From the NCBI RefSeq assembly GCF_000626635.1, contig NZ_CP007451.1:4446501-4510500 (forward strand): a stretch of 64,000 nucleotides of DNA. The letters are read 5' to 3'. Shown in pieces: positions 1 to 8,783 of this stretch (position 1 is the first letter of the stretch; the number at the start of each line of letters is the position of its first letter). This DNA comes from Draconibacterium orientale. GTDB lineage: Bacteria > Bacteroidota > Bacteroidia > Bacteroidales > Prolixibacteraceae. Under the pieces are notes generated by a model. That model was not told the DNA's origin and made no database searches. It saw only the letters and a list, made by a program, of their open reading frames with translations. A program made the translations under genes and the position numbers.

Positions 1-1
1 T

Positions 2-556
2 CAGGTTGAAATAGAACCCTGGAATAAAATAAGTATTACTGTTTCCGAAAAAATACATTATTCACCTAAGCGCACAACACTCGATTTAAAATATGGTGAA
101 ATTTTAGTCGGACACCAGGTTTTAAATTGGATGGAATATGGTGTAGGTTCCAGGTTAAGCTATACAAATCTTCAGGTTGGTGAGTGGTTGCCGGAAAACC
201 GTCCGATGCTTTTTGTGAACCTGGGAAAAGACATTGGCAAGTTTGAATTTGATTTTTACAACCGTCTCGAATACCGAACTTACAAAGAATTAAATAATTA
301 CTTCAGATACCGACAGTCGTTACGTATGAAATTTCCGGCGATTACCGAGTGGGGATTGCAATTTTATGTGCAGAACGAATCGTTTATTAAACTAAATGGC
401 GAGGGCACACATTTAGCTCGGTTTTATGCGGGATTTACAGCTTTTGAAAAGGAGCACCTGGAAATAAAAATTTACTATGCACTGCAGAAACAAGAACTGC
501 AGAATCATTGGTTAACGGCTGATATTCTTGGCTTAAATTTGAGCTTCGATATTTAA
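2..556 (+). CDS. DUF2490-like outer-membrane protein, 5' end missing
   Basis: The reading frame is open from base 2, so the gene starts left of the window and the first internal ATG (131) is not the real start. The visible 184 residues have alternating hydrophobic and aromatic residues typical of beta strands (for example YNRLEYRTY and FRYRQSLRMKF) and end in an aromatic-containing strand, LGLNLSFDI, as outer-membrane barrels do. The pattern resembles DUF2490 proteins of Bacteroidota. No enzymatic motif is visible and the substrate is unknown. The family call is by general resemblance only. Confidence 0.55.
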   Translation, partial: QVEIEPWNKISITVSEKIHYSPKRTTLDLKYGEILVGHQVLNWMEYGVGSRLSYTNLQVGEWLPENRPMLFVNLGKDIGKFEFDFYNRLEYRTYKELNNYFRYRQSLRMKFPAITEWGLQFYVQNESFIKLNGEGTHLARFYAGFTAFEKEHLEIKIYYALQKQELQNHWLTADILGLNLSFDI

Positions 557-634
557 TACCGAGCTCCTGACGATTAAACTAAACCCTTAAGGTGCAGTCT
601 AATCTGTTGATTTTTAGAATTAAAAACAGATAGC

Positions 635-1027
635 ATGAAAAGATTAGCATTTTTATTGGTAGCAGTTCTGATAGGAACTACTGTGGCAATGGCCCAAAAC
701 AGGGGAGGGCAACGTCAGTTCGACCCTGAGGAAATGGCAAAAAGACAAACGGAACAATTTAAAACAGAGTTGGAATTAAATGATACGCAGGCCGAAAAAA
801 TGGAAAAGGTTCTGCTGAAGTCCTACAACGAAATGACAACTTTGCGCCAGGAAATGACCGGAGAAGAAGACCGCACAAAAATGCGGGAAAAAATGACAGA
901 ATGGAGAGCCAATCAACAGAAAGAGTTAAAGAAGATTCTAACCGATGAGCAATTCGCAAAATATGAAAAACTGATGGAAGAAAGAAGAGCCAACAGAAGA
1001 GGAAGACCTGGTGGTGGAAGACAATAA
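635..1027 (+). CDS. small exported Spy/CpxP-like helical protein
   Basis: This 130-aa protein has a clear signal peptide (basic MKR, hydrophobic core, cleavage after TVAMA). The mature part is charged and helical, with a segment near residues 45-60 (LELNDTQAEKMEKVLLKS) typical of periplasmic proteins built like Spy/CpxP, and an R/G-rich tail. Such proteins are periplasmic chaperones or stress sensors, so a role in envelope stress is plausible but unproven. It lies 79 bp after the barrel gene, possibly in the same transcript. Confidence 0.6.
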   Translation: MKRLAFLLVAVLIGTTVAMAQNRGGQRQFDPEEMAKRQTEQFKTELELNDTQAEKMEKVLLKSYNEMTTLRQEMTGEEDRTKMREKMTEWRANQQKELKKILTDEQFAKYEKLMEERRANRRGRPGGGRQ

Positions 1028-1089
1028 AGTTGAGAAGAATACACAAAAGGGATTGGCGTAATGTTGATCCTTTTTTTTGCCCCAAACTA

Positions 1090-1115
1090 ATACCAATTTG
1101 TGGTCAATTTGGTAT
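1090..1115. repeat. imperfect palindrome with ATACCAA arms
   Basis: ATACCAA (1090-1096) faces TTGGTAT (1109-1115), and the inner bases also pair partly. Related TATACC(A/G)ATT ends flank the element at 10381-10506, so this may be a minimal relative of that repeat. It lies between the small exported protein and tRNA-Pro. The rest of 1028-1290 shows no gene; a weak poly-T hairpin near 1041-1075 may end the upstream transcript. Confidence 0.4.
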
Positions 1116-1293
1116 AAATCCCATTTTTTATGGCGTATTTTATGAATCATTTTTATCGGATAAATGACCGGATTTATTTTTACAATGAATCAAAAAAGGG
1201 TAGAAGCTTATAGCCAAAAGCCTTGTTCATTTTATGCACTGCGCTTTTTGCTTTCCAATTTCGCATAAAACAGACTGCTGTTTCATTGCAAAC

Positions 1294-1325
1294 AAAAAAG
1301 CCCTCCGCTATTGCGAAAGGCTTTT
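1294..1325 (-). terminator. intrinsic terminator of tRNA-Pro
   Basis: Read on the minus strand just after the tRNA, this is a 13-bp hairpin (AAAAGCCTTTCGC, loop AATA, then GCGGAGGGCTTTT with two G-T pairs) followed by T residues. It lies 7 bp from the tRNA 3' end. Confidence 0.8.
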
Positions 1326-1332
1326 GTCTCTG

Positions 1333-1406
1333 TCGGGATGACAGGATTTGAACCTGCGACCCCGTCGTCCCGAACGACGTACGCTACCGGACTGCGCTAC
1401 ATCCCG
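1333..1406 (-). tRNA. tRNA-Pro (anticodon CGG)
   Basis: The minus strand folds into a full cloverleaf: acceptor CGGGATG/CATCCCG, D arm with GCGC and GCGT, anticodon stem CGTCG/CGACG with loop TTCGGGA, and T arm GCAGG-TTCAAAT-CCTGT. Loop positions 34-36 read CGG, which decodes proline CCG codons. The discriminator is A, and the following bases are CA, not a full CCA, so CCA is probably added after transcription. Confidence 0.95.
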
Positions 1407-1526
1407 AATTGAGCCCGCTAATTTAAGTAAATTTTAAAAAATATGTTACTAAATTTCTTGTAAAATTTCAGGAATGTTGTTTCGTAAAAATCTACTATAT
1501 TGAGCATAAATTCAATACCCTGAAAA

Positions 1527-2021
1527 ATGAAAGATTTGGAGAAGGTAGAACTAAAGATAATCGGTACGATTTCCACACCACATAAAACCATTGCCAACAT
1601 TCCAATCCAGTCGGTTGGGGCAGCAGCGTACACCGGCATCATTGAACTGGTACCACATTTAACAGCGGGATTGGAAGGACTGAAGGGCTTTTCGGATTTA
1701 ATTTTACTTTATCATCTTCATCGTGTTGATGGCTATAAACTAAAAGTAAAACCTTTTATGGACGACAAAGAGCATGGTGTTTTTGCCACACGATCGCCCA
1801 AACGACCGTCGCCAATTGGTATCTCAACCGTTGAGTTACTCAAAATTGAAGGGAACAAAATCTGGTTTTCAGGTGCCGATATGCTGGACGGAACACCGCT
1901 GATCGATATCAAACCCTTTTTCAGGCAAGTGGATAACCGCCCCAATGCAATTTGTGGTTGGCTGGATTCGAAAGATGATGATTTTCCCGCCAAACAACGT
2001 TCAGATAATCGTTTTGCTTAG
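1527..2021 (+). CDS. trmO: tRNA (t6A37) methyltransferase, TsaA/TrmO family
   Basis: The 164-aa protein has the TsaA-like (UPF0066) domain over nearly its whole length. Known members use S-adenosylmethionine to methylate N6 of threonylcarbamoyladenosine at position 37 of ANN-decoding tRNAs. Visible family blocks are IGTISTPH at the N-terminus, HGVFATRSPKRPSPIGIS in the middle and LDGTPLIDIKP near the C-terminus. Length is within the normal range. It ends 5 bp from the stop of the convergent PBP gene, with no terminator between them. Confidence 0.92.
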   Translation: MKDLEKVELKIIGTISTPHKTIANIPIQSVGAAAYTGIIELVPHLTAGLEGLKGFSDLILLYHLHRVDGYKLKVKPFMDDKEHGVFATRSPKRPSPIGISTVELLKIEGNKIWFSGADMLDGTPLIDIKPFFRQVDNRPNAICGWLDSKDDDFPAKQRSDNRFA

Positions 2022-2025
2022 TTTT

Positions 2026-4404
2026 CTATTTATCTTTTTTACTAAAAATACCTTTAATTTTTTTCCAAAGCTGACCCTTTTCTTTCTCCTCAGCTTTAGC
2101 TTCAGGCCGGTCTTTCAGGTTTTCTGTCTCTTTCTTTCCAAAAATGCTGGCAAAATTAAAGCCGTGTTTTTCAATATCCAGCACTTCTTTGTATTCCGGC
2201 TCGTTTAGCATGGCCAGTAATTCCGGCTCCGGATCGGGGAAAGTGCTGTATTGCAGGTGCTCAAATTTTTTATCGTGATAAGTTTTATAAAAGAACTTCC
2301 CAACAATTGGCAAAGCCATGTATGCGCCTTGCCCATAGGTTGTTGTTCGGAAATGTACACGCGGATCGTCGGCACCTACCCAGCAACCCGTTACCAGCTC
2401 GGGTGTAAGACCGATAAACCAGCCATCCGAGTTATTTTGTGTTGTACCTGTTTTTCCGGCAAACTCGCCCGGGATTTTATAAACGGTACGGATTCCCCGT
2501 CCGGTTCCGCCGTCAACCACGGCTTCCATCATATTTATTACCGCCCTGCAATTTTCGGGTGAAACTACCGGCTCATAAGGTAAATCGTAATTAAAGGTTT
2601 CAAGCACTTTCCCGTTCTTGTCGGCAATTTGCAACAGGTAATTGGCTTTTACGGGTTTTCCATCGTTTACAATGCCGGCAAAAGCTTCCACCATTTCTTT
2701 TAACGATACCGAAGCCACTCCCAAAGCCAGAGAAGGATAGTCGGGCAGATCAGCCGAAATGCCCAGATCGCGCGCAATATCGATAGTTTCATCAATTCCG
2801 GCTTCCAACAACACATCAACCGAAACGGTGTTTAACGATTTTGCCAAAGCACCTTTCATCGAGTAGTAGCCGCCATATTCGTTGTGCGAGTTCCGCGGTG
2901 CCCAGTCTTTATATTCTTCGTAAACCTTGTATTGATTTACAAAATAAGTATCGGCCGAAATATCTTCTTCCAACGCTGCCAGATAGACAAACGGTTTAAA
3001 TGTTGATCCGGTTTGTCGCGGCGCTGTAACGTGGTCGTATTTAAAAAAGCGGTAATCGATTCCTCCAACCCAGGCTTTTAAATGCGAGGAGTGCGGATCG
3101 ATTGCAATAAATCCGGCATTCAGCATTTTCAGGTAGTGTTTTAATGAATCGAGGCGCGAAACCTCCATACTTTCAACACCATCCCAGGTAAATAATGAAG
3201 CATGCGTTTTTGCCGAATATTTTTTCAGTTCATCAGCGTAACTGTCTCCGCTGGTATTCAGATTCTGAATCGCACTTTTTAATACCTCCGGATTCTCTCG
3301 GAAAATATCTCTCGATTTCCAGTGGTTGTCGAATACCTTTTGAAGGTTTTTCATGTACTCTTTAACCGACTGCTGTGCGTAGCGCTGAAGATTGTAATCA
3401 ATACTTGTGGTAATCTTCAATCCATCGGTATAAAGGTTATATGGTTGGCCGTTTTCATTCACATTGTCAGCGCACCATTCCAATAATTCGGGCTTTAAAC
3501 GCTCCAGAAAATAGGGGGCGGGTCCCTGATTATACGAAATCAAACGATAATGCAATCCCAAAGGTTTTTCCTTGTATTTCTCTGCATCAGCTGCATTCAG
3601 GTAATTATTTTTCACCATCAGATCGATCACCACATTTCGCCGGCCTACGGCACGATCAGGATGCGTTCGCGGATTGTAATAATTATTGGCTTTTAGCATC
3701 CCAACAATCACTGCGGCTTCATGCACATCCAAACTTTTTGGCGATTTGGAAAAGAATCGCTCTGCAGCTACTTCAATTCCAAATATATTTTCAGCAAATG
3801 AAACCGTGTTCAGGTACAATGCCAGAATCTCCTGTTTATTATAAATACGCTCTAAACGATAAGCAATAATTGCTTCGCGCAGTTTATTTACCGGCATCGA
3901 AAATGGCCCGTAATCCACGCGCGGAAACAGGTTTTTCGCAATTTGCTGACTAATGGTGCTTCCACCGCCGGCAGCATCGTTGCGCAAAATAATGGACTTA
4001 AAAAGCACCCTCGCCAGGGCAATTTCATCAATACCGCGATGCTCGTAAAAGCGGGCATCTTCAGTGGCAACCAGGGCATTTATTACATTGGGCGAAATTT
4101 CGTCGAATGTGGCATAACTTCGGTTCTCAACATAATACCGGCCCAGTATTTTTCCATCGACAGAATATACTTCCGAGGCCAGCGGGTTATTAATCTGTTG
4201 TAACTGTGTTTTAGAAGGAACCGGGCCCAGAACGCCCAGAAAAACCAGGATAAAAAACAAACATCCGAGTAAGAATAATACTACGCCTGCTTTAAAAATA
4301 AAGCTTAGGAATGGATATTTTTTACCTGTTTTCTTCGATTTGCCTTTCTTTCTGCTCGCCGGCTTTTTGGTCCGGGAAGTTGTAATTGTTTTCTTTTTTG
4401 CCAC
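2026..4404 (-). CDS. class A penicillin-binding protein (PBP1A type)
   Basis: This 792-aa bifunctional peptidoglycan synthase is anchored by one N-terminal membrane segment (residues 38-60) after a lysine-rich cytoplasmic tail. The glycosyltransferase domain shows ATEDARFYEHRG (catalytic E115) and GGSTISQQIAKN. The transpeptidase domain has the STFK active-site motif with Ser467, a later SLN motif, and KTGT with the downstream GWFIGLTP. It polymerises and cross-links lipid II on the outer face of the inner membrane. All catalytic residues are present. The lysine/serine-rich extremes at both ends are usual in this family. Confidence 0.93.
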   Translation of the reverse strand: MAKKKTITTSRTKKPASRKKGKSKKTGKKYPFLSFIFKAGVVLFLLGCLFFILVFLGVLGPVPSKTQLQQINNPLASEVYSVDGKILGRYYVENRSYATFDEISPNVINALVATEDARFYEHRGIDEIALARVLFKSIILRNDAAGGGSTISQQIAKNLFPRVDYGPFSMPVNKLREAIIAYRLERIYNKQEILALYLNTVSFAENIFGIEVAAERFFSKSPKSLDVHEAAVIVGMLKANNYYNPRTHPDRAVGRRNVVIDLMVKNNYLNAADAEKYKEKPLGLHYRLISYNQGPAPYFLERLKPELLEWCADNVNENGQPYNLYTDGLKITTSIDYNLQRYAQQSVKEYMKNLQKVFDNHWKSRDIFRENPEVLKSAIQNLNTSGDSYADELKKYSAKTHASLFTWDGVESMEVSRLDSLKHYLKMLNAGFIAIDPHSSHLKAWVGGIDYRFFKYDHVTAPRQTGSTFKPFVYLAALEEDISADTYFVNQYKVYEEYKDWAPRNSHNEYGGYYSMKGALAKSLNTVSVDVLLEAGIDETIDIARDLGISADLPDYPSLALGVASVSLKEMVEAFAGIVNDGKPVKANYLLQIADKNGKVLETFNYDLPYEPVVSPENCRAVINMMEAVVDGGTGRGIRTVYKIPGEFAGKTGTTQNNSDGWFIGLTPELVTGCWVGADDPRVHFRTTTYGQGAYMALPIVGKFFYKTYHDKKFEHLQYSTFPDPEPELLAMLNEPEYKEVLDIEKHGFNFASIFGKKETENLKDRPEAKAEEKEKGQLWKKIKGIFSKKDK

Positions 4405-4496
4405 GCAACAAAAGTATTATAAAAACTATGTCCTTCTTAATCAAACTTAATTGATTTGAAAATATTATAAACGAGGTTTTGTTTATATTCTAATTG

Positions 4497-4976
4497 TTAA
4501 ACAATCATTTCTTTAACGAAATACCAGGTCATCATACCCGATGCAATAAGTTTTAGTAATGTCCCGGCTAAAAATCCCATAAACGATCCGAAGCCTGATT
4601 TTAAGGCGGCTCCCGAGTCTTTGCCAACGGTAAGTTCACCAACTACAGCTCCAACAAACGGACCGATTATTATGCCAAAAGGAGGGAAGAAGAACATGCC
4701 TATTACCAGGCCGATAATACTGCCCCAAACCCCACGTTTACTTCCTCCGAATTTTTTGGTTCCCCATGCCGGAATAAGGTAATCCAGTGCATAAACTACC
4801 ACCGTAATTACAGCCCAAATAATCAGAAATTTTGAAGAGAACTGATAACGTTCGGTGAAATGCAGCAACAATAGGCCTATATAACTTAAGGGAGGTCCGG
4901 GAATGATGGGTAAAACGCAACCTAAAACTCCGCTGATAATAAAAAGTGCTCCTAAAACGATTAATAGAATGTCCAT
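4497..4976 (-). CDS. DUF456 family membrane protein
   Basis: The 159-aa protein is almost entirely hydrophobic, with four or five predicted membrane segments and glycine-rich stretches (GVLGCVLPIIPGPPLSYIG, then IIGPFVGAVVGEL). This is the layout of DUF456 proteins, whose function is unknown. It lies 92 bp upstream of the PBP gene on the same strand. Confidence 0.85.
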   Translation of the reverse strand: MDILLIVLGALFIISGVLGCVLPIIPGPPLSYIGLLLLHFTERYQFSSKFLIIWAVITVVVYALDYLIPAWGTKKFGGSKRGVWGSIIGLVIGMFFFPPFGIIIGPFVGAVVGELTVGKDSGAALKSGFGSFMGFLAGTLLKLIASGMMTWYFVKEMIV

Positions 4977-5050
4977 ATTTTAAAATTAATTACGGGCGTA
5001 AAAATAGTGTTTCCTTTTTTTCGGGTTGAATATTTTCGGTAAACAAGCGC

Positions 5051-5869
5051 TTATCGCCGGCGTTTGCCAAACCACGGAATGCTTGTGAAATACATTAACA
5101 CAATAGAAAGTGCCATAACAAGCGCACTCAGCAGCAACAGGTTATTACGCTCTAAAAGATAGATGGAATGTTCGCGAATTTGTTGCCAGTAGGTTACAGT
5201 TAGCAGCACCATTGCATTATTTATAGAGTGACCAATAATAGCAACAAAAATATTATTGGTGCGCAACATTAGCCAGCCCAGTAGCAGCCCCAGCAGAAAC
5301 GTTGCCGGCATTTGCCACGGATTTAAATGAAACAGGGAGAACAAGAGTGCCGACATAAACACAGCAACAAAACCATTGTAATTCTTACGGAAGCCATTAA
5401 ATATCAAGCCTCTGAAGATGAGTTCTTCTATAACAGGAGCAACAACGGCCACTTTCAGGAAAGCCCCCATAAAACCATAGTCGCCCTCGAAAATACGATC
5501 GAAAAGTTCCCAAAACCAGGGTGGGGCAGGCAGCAGCTTCTCAACCCATATATTAACATCCTCAAGAATATTATGTGCCCCCCAAAGAAATGTTACAACG
5601 GGAATAAAAACCAAAGGATTAAAAAGTTTAATGGGAAAGATCTCCAAAACCGGAGCTTTTGCCTTGCGAATGCCGTATAGCAGGATAAACACTACAGAAC
5701 CGACTCCAAGTGCAATTTTTTTAACGGGATTATACAGGTATTCGGTGCCTTTGTAATAATCGATTACCGCCAACGGAAAATCAACAACGGTTTGAATAAA
5801 TATGTAAAGGATCACCAGGTGAATGCCCTGTAAAATGGTTGGATAATATTTAACGCGGTACTCTTCCAT
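5051..5869 (-). CDS. CPBP family intramembrane glutamic protease
   Basis: This 272-aa multi-spanning protein carries the three CPBP (Abi/CAAX-protease-like) motifs: EELIFRG near residue 147, FSLFHLNPWQ with a conserved His, and GHSINNA near the C-terminus. Family members are membrane-embedded endopeptidases related to Rce1; in bacteria they often process peptides or have unknown substrates. All catalytic residues appear intact. It forms a minus-strand run with the flanking membrane-protein genes. Confidence 0.88.
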   Translation of the reverse strand: MEEYRVKYYPTILQGIHLVILYIFIQTVVDFPLAVIDYYKGTEYLYNPVKKIALGVGSVVFILLYGIRKAKAPVLEIFPIKLFNPLVFIPVVTFLWGAHNILEDVNIWVEKLLPAPPWFWELFDRIFEGDYGFMGAFLKVAVVAPVIEELIFRGLIFNGFRKNYNGFVAVFMSALLFSLFHLNPWQMPATFLLGLLLGWLMLRTNNIFVAIIGHSINNAMVLLTVTYWQQIREHSIYLLERNNLLLLSALVMALSIVLMYFTSIPWFGKRRR

Positions 5870-5923
5870 ACGGCTAATAAATATAGTACAATTGGTAAAA
5901 CAAATGTTAACCAGAGTGAATTT

Positions 5924-6445
5924 TTACGAACGATTTCGGGCGGCAAGTAGTTTTTTCCCCGTTTTAAAGGTAAAATAACGCTGAGCAACGTAGCTGTAAA
6001 GAATTACCAGCACGGTAGTTATTGCTTTCGAAAGCGTGGCGTACAGGCCACAGTATTCAACAAAGAATTTCAGAAAAATATAATTCAGCAGTATCGATCC
6101 GCCAACGGTAAGCAAATACCTGAACAGTTGAATGCGTCCTTTTAATACCGATGACGTAAAAGTTACATATTTTGCCAAAAAGAAACCGCTTGTGAAGGTT
6201 ATCGGAAAAACAAAAAGAAAAGCAGCAATGTGCGGACTTATGGCGATAAAGCCGAGATCGACGATCTGCATTTTTAGTACAAAACGGTAAAAAATGAAAT
6301 ACAAACCAATGTCGAGCAGCGTGTTTGCGCCACCGGTGGCGGCATAGCGAAAGATTTCGCGCGGAAGAAATTGCAGGAATGGAAAATAAAACCAGTCAAC
6401 AACGTTGATGATCATCTTTCCTATTTTCTCCAGTATGTTTCGCAT
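5924..6445 (-). CDS. GtrA family membrane protein
   Basis: The 173-aa protein has about four membrane helices and matches the GtrA/DPMS-like pattern (start of the domain at FRYAATGGANTLLDIGLYF, with FFLAKYVTF in the middle and YVAQRYFTFK at the end). GtrA proteins are thought to help move polyprenyl-linked sugars across the inner membrane. It lies 54 bp upstream of the CPBP gene on the same strand. The sugar cannot be told from the sequence. Confidence 0.85.
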   Translation of the reverse strand: MRNILEKIGKMIINVVDWFYFPFLQFLPREIFRYAATGGANTLLDIGLYFIFYRFVLKMQIVDLGFIAISPHIAAFLFVFPITFTSGFFLAKYVTFTSSVLKGRIQLFRYLLTVGGSILLNYIFLKFFVEYCGLYATLSKAITTVLVILYSYVAQRYFTFKTGKKLLAARNRS

Positions 6446-6692
6446 GCTTTATTTTCAGATTTGAGCTGCAAAGAAACAAAAAATACTTTTATACCCACAA
6501 AACACATTTGAGGAAGCATCGATCAAAAAGAAAAGCAAGTGGTGAAATTAAATGCAAAATGACGCGGCAATTGCCGGATTTTGATTCGCAATTTTTTGCT
6601 TACAGATGTATTCGTCAATGGCTGTAAACCCTTTCTCAGTGCCAGCGAACAATATCACCATTTAACAGTTTTACAATTTATCAGTTCCAGAA

Positions 6693-7109
6693 TTACAAAT
6701 CAGGCCGTTGGCGCAACTGTTTTTTTGTCGATTGTTGTTTTTTCTTCTCCAGTCGTTTTAATTTCGACGAAATGGTAGGTTTTGTTTTCACTCTTCGCTT
6801 AACCGGAGTTAATGCCTTCTCTATCAGCTCCACAAGTTTTGCGATGGCTTGCTGTTTGTTTTTCAACTGACTGCGTTCGCTGCTTTCAAAAAGCACAATT
6901 ACACCATCAGAATTAATCCGGTTCTTTAATTTAATGCCAAGCCTTTGTTTTTGTGTTTCGCTAAAAACAGCGGAGTCGTTCAGATTAAAACGCAGCTCTA
7001 TTTTTGTATTTACCTTATTTACGTTTTGTCCGCCGGGGCCGCTGCTGCGAATGGCCGAAATCTTTAATTCGTTTATAATTTGGTCTTTTTGAGTTTCCGA
7101 AAGTCTCAT
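6693..7109 (-). CDS. arfB: alternative ribosome-rescue factor ArfB
   Basis: This is a 138-aa peptidyl-tRNA hydrolase of the ArfB/YaeJ family, which frees ribosomes stalled on mRNA without a stop codon. The catalytic GGQ loop is at residues 26-28 (RSSGPGGQNVNK), and the lysine/arginine-rich tail that enters the empty mRNA channel is present from about residue 95 on. I chose the ATG at 7109; an in-frame TTG 18 bp upstream is less likely. The 246 bp between this gene and GtrA show no gene. Confidence 0.92.
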   Translation of the reverse strand: MRLSETQKDQIINELKISAIRSSGPGGQNVNKVNTKIELRFNLNDSAVFSETQKQRLGIKLKNRINSDGVIVLFESSERSQLKNKQQAIAKLVELIEKALTPVKRRVKTKPTISSKLKRLEKKKQQSTKKQLRQRPDL

Positions 7110-7225
7110 ATTAAGTGTACCATGCAATAATCTCTATGCCACAAAAGAACATGGATTTTTTTAATTATCAAATCATTATATCGATTAAAACAGATTACAA
7201 ATTATAATACCGAGCCATGTAGCCT

Positions 7226-7279
7226 ACTGTAACAGTCGGGCAAACTGTAACCTTTACAGTGTTTAAATGGTATATACCA
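7226..7279. promoter_or_regulatory. operator-like inverted repeats upstream of the FAD oxidoreductase
   Basis: The arfB/oxidoreductase divergent region holds ACTGTAAC at 7226-7233 and again as an inverted pair ACTGTAA-CCT-TTACAGT at 7244-7260. A perfect 12-bp palindrome TGGTATATACCA follows at 7268-7279. This density of symmetry suggests regulator binding sites. The regulator is unknown. Confidence 0.45.
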
Positions 7280-7400
7280 CATAAAAATACCGGACTCCGG
7301 TTCATTGGCAGTTCAAACTATTAACCATTTTTACTCCAGTACTTTTTTAGAAAGCTTTTCCCTTACACTTATTTTTGGTGTTAAACTAAACCTGGCGAAA

Positions 7401-8753
7401 GTGAATAAAAACAAAAACTTTAATATTGGTAATGGTTCTAAAATAGCTGTTATTGGCGGTGGTCCGGCCGGAAGTTTTTTTGCTTACTTCGCACTTGGTT
7501 TTGCCGAACAAAGAGGAATCAACATACACATTGACATTTACGAAGCAAAGAATTTTCATGTAGCCGGCCCTGCAGGTTGCAACCGTTGTGGCGGAATCGT
7601 TTCTGAATCGTTGATTCAGGCCTTATCCACCGACGGAATTGTTCTGCCGGCAAATGTTGTTCGGCGTGGAATCGAATCGTACAAACTTCATATGGAGCAA
7701 GGTGCAACCTTAATTGAAACGCCATTAAAAGACCAAAAAATAGCCTCCATATTCAGGGGATTTGGCCCCCTGGGTAGCGACAACATCGACTCGGTTAGTT
7801 TCGATAATTATTTATTGGAACTGTGCCAAAAGAAAGGAGTTCATACCATTTATGAAAAGGTAATCGGTTTGGAACGAAATGATTCCGGAATTACTGTTCA
7901 AACAAAAACAAATTCAGCAAATTACGAGCTTGTTATTGGCTCGGTAGGATTAAATCCACGGTCATTTTCGTTGTTCAAAAAAGTTGCCGCGGCCTATATT
8001 CCTCCTGAAACAACAAGAACATATATCTGCGAATTTAAACTGGGGAATGAGCTGATCAATCAATATTTTGGGAATTCGATGCACGTGTTTCTGCTCAACC
8101 TTAAAAACATAAAATTCGGGGCACTCATTCCAAAAGGCCAATACGTTACCCTGGTTTTGTTGGGAAAGCAAATTACCGGAGAAATAGTTGACAGCTTTTT
8201 AAGCAGCGAGGCCGTTCAGCGATGTTTCCCCAAAGGGCTGGATATCGACCAAATTGCGCCCTGTCAGTGTTTTCCGGGTATTAATATTAAAAATGCGCAT
8301 TATGCCTATTCTGACCGGGTGGTGTTGATTGGCGACTCCGCATCATCAAAATTATATAAGAACGGAATTGGTGCGGCTTATATAACCGCCAAAGCAGCGG
8401 CCAAAACAGCAATATTCAACGGCGTATCGCAAGCTGATTTCAAAAAGCACTATCAACCGGAATGTACGCGACTAAACAGAGACAATGCCATTGGCAAATT
8501 TATTTTTGGGGTTACAACAATTATTCAAAAATCTTCGGTGCTGAAAAAAGGCATATTTCGTATGGTAGTTAACGAACAGAAGAAGGTAAACGACAAACGA
8601 AGAATGAGCTCGGTTTTATGGGATACGTTTACCGGAAGTGCGCCGTACACCAATATTTTAAGGCGCGTATTGCATCCGGCAACAATACTGCTATTACTGG
8701 CAAATACGGTAAATGAACTATTTTACATGCCTAAGAAAGGGATTAAAAAGTAA
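7401..8753 (+). CDS. NAD(P)/FAD-dependent oxidoreductase, geranylgeranyl-reductase-like
   Basis: The protein has an N-terminal Rossmann FAD-binding motif (AVIGGGPAGSFFAY), a cysteine motif typical of geranylgeranyl-reductase-like flavoproteins (GCNRCGGIVSES), and a second FAD motif VVLIGDSA near the middle. Family members reduce isoprenoid chains or related hydrophobic substrates. No ATG fits the N-terminus: the frame is open from a TTG at 7305, but the GTG at 7401 starts closer to the Rossmann fold and gives 450 residues, so I prefer it. The C-terminus is hydrophobic and may touch the membrane. Confidence 0.75.
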   Translation: MNKNKNFNIGNGSKIAVIGGGPAGSFFAYFALGFAEQRGINIHIDIYEAKNFHVAGPAGCNRCGGIVSESLIQALSTDGIVLPANVVRRGIESYKLHMEQGATLIETPLKDQKIASIFRGFGPLGSDNIDSVSFDNYLLELCQKKGVHTIYEKVIGLERNDSGITVQTKTNSANYELVIGSVGLNPRSFSLFKKVAAAYIPPETTRTYICEFKLGNELINQYFGNSMHVFLLNLKNIKFGALIPKGQYVTLVLLGKQITGEIVDSFLSSEAVQRCFPKGLDIDQIAPCQCFPGINIKNAHYAYSDRVVLIGDSASSKLYKNGIGAAYITAKAAAKTAIFNGVSQADFKKHYQPECTRLNRDNAIGKFIFGVTTIIQKSSVLKKGIFRMVVNEQKKVNDKRRMSSVLWDTFTGSAPYTNILRRVLHPATILLLLANTVNELFYMPKKGIKK

Positions 8754-8783
8754 GTTGTTGAGAACAAATTCAAAATAACTCAG

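Noticed and set aside
2251-2562. Plus-strand ORFs inside the PBP gene (also 3441-3869 and 3943-4203)
   Set aside because: They are antisense shadows of the PBP gene without protein-like features.
7305-7400. N-terminal extension of the FAD oxidoreductase from TTG 7305
   Set aside because: The extra 32 residues precede the Rossmann strand without family resemblance; GTG 7401 is a more sensible start.
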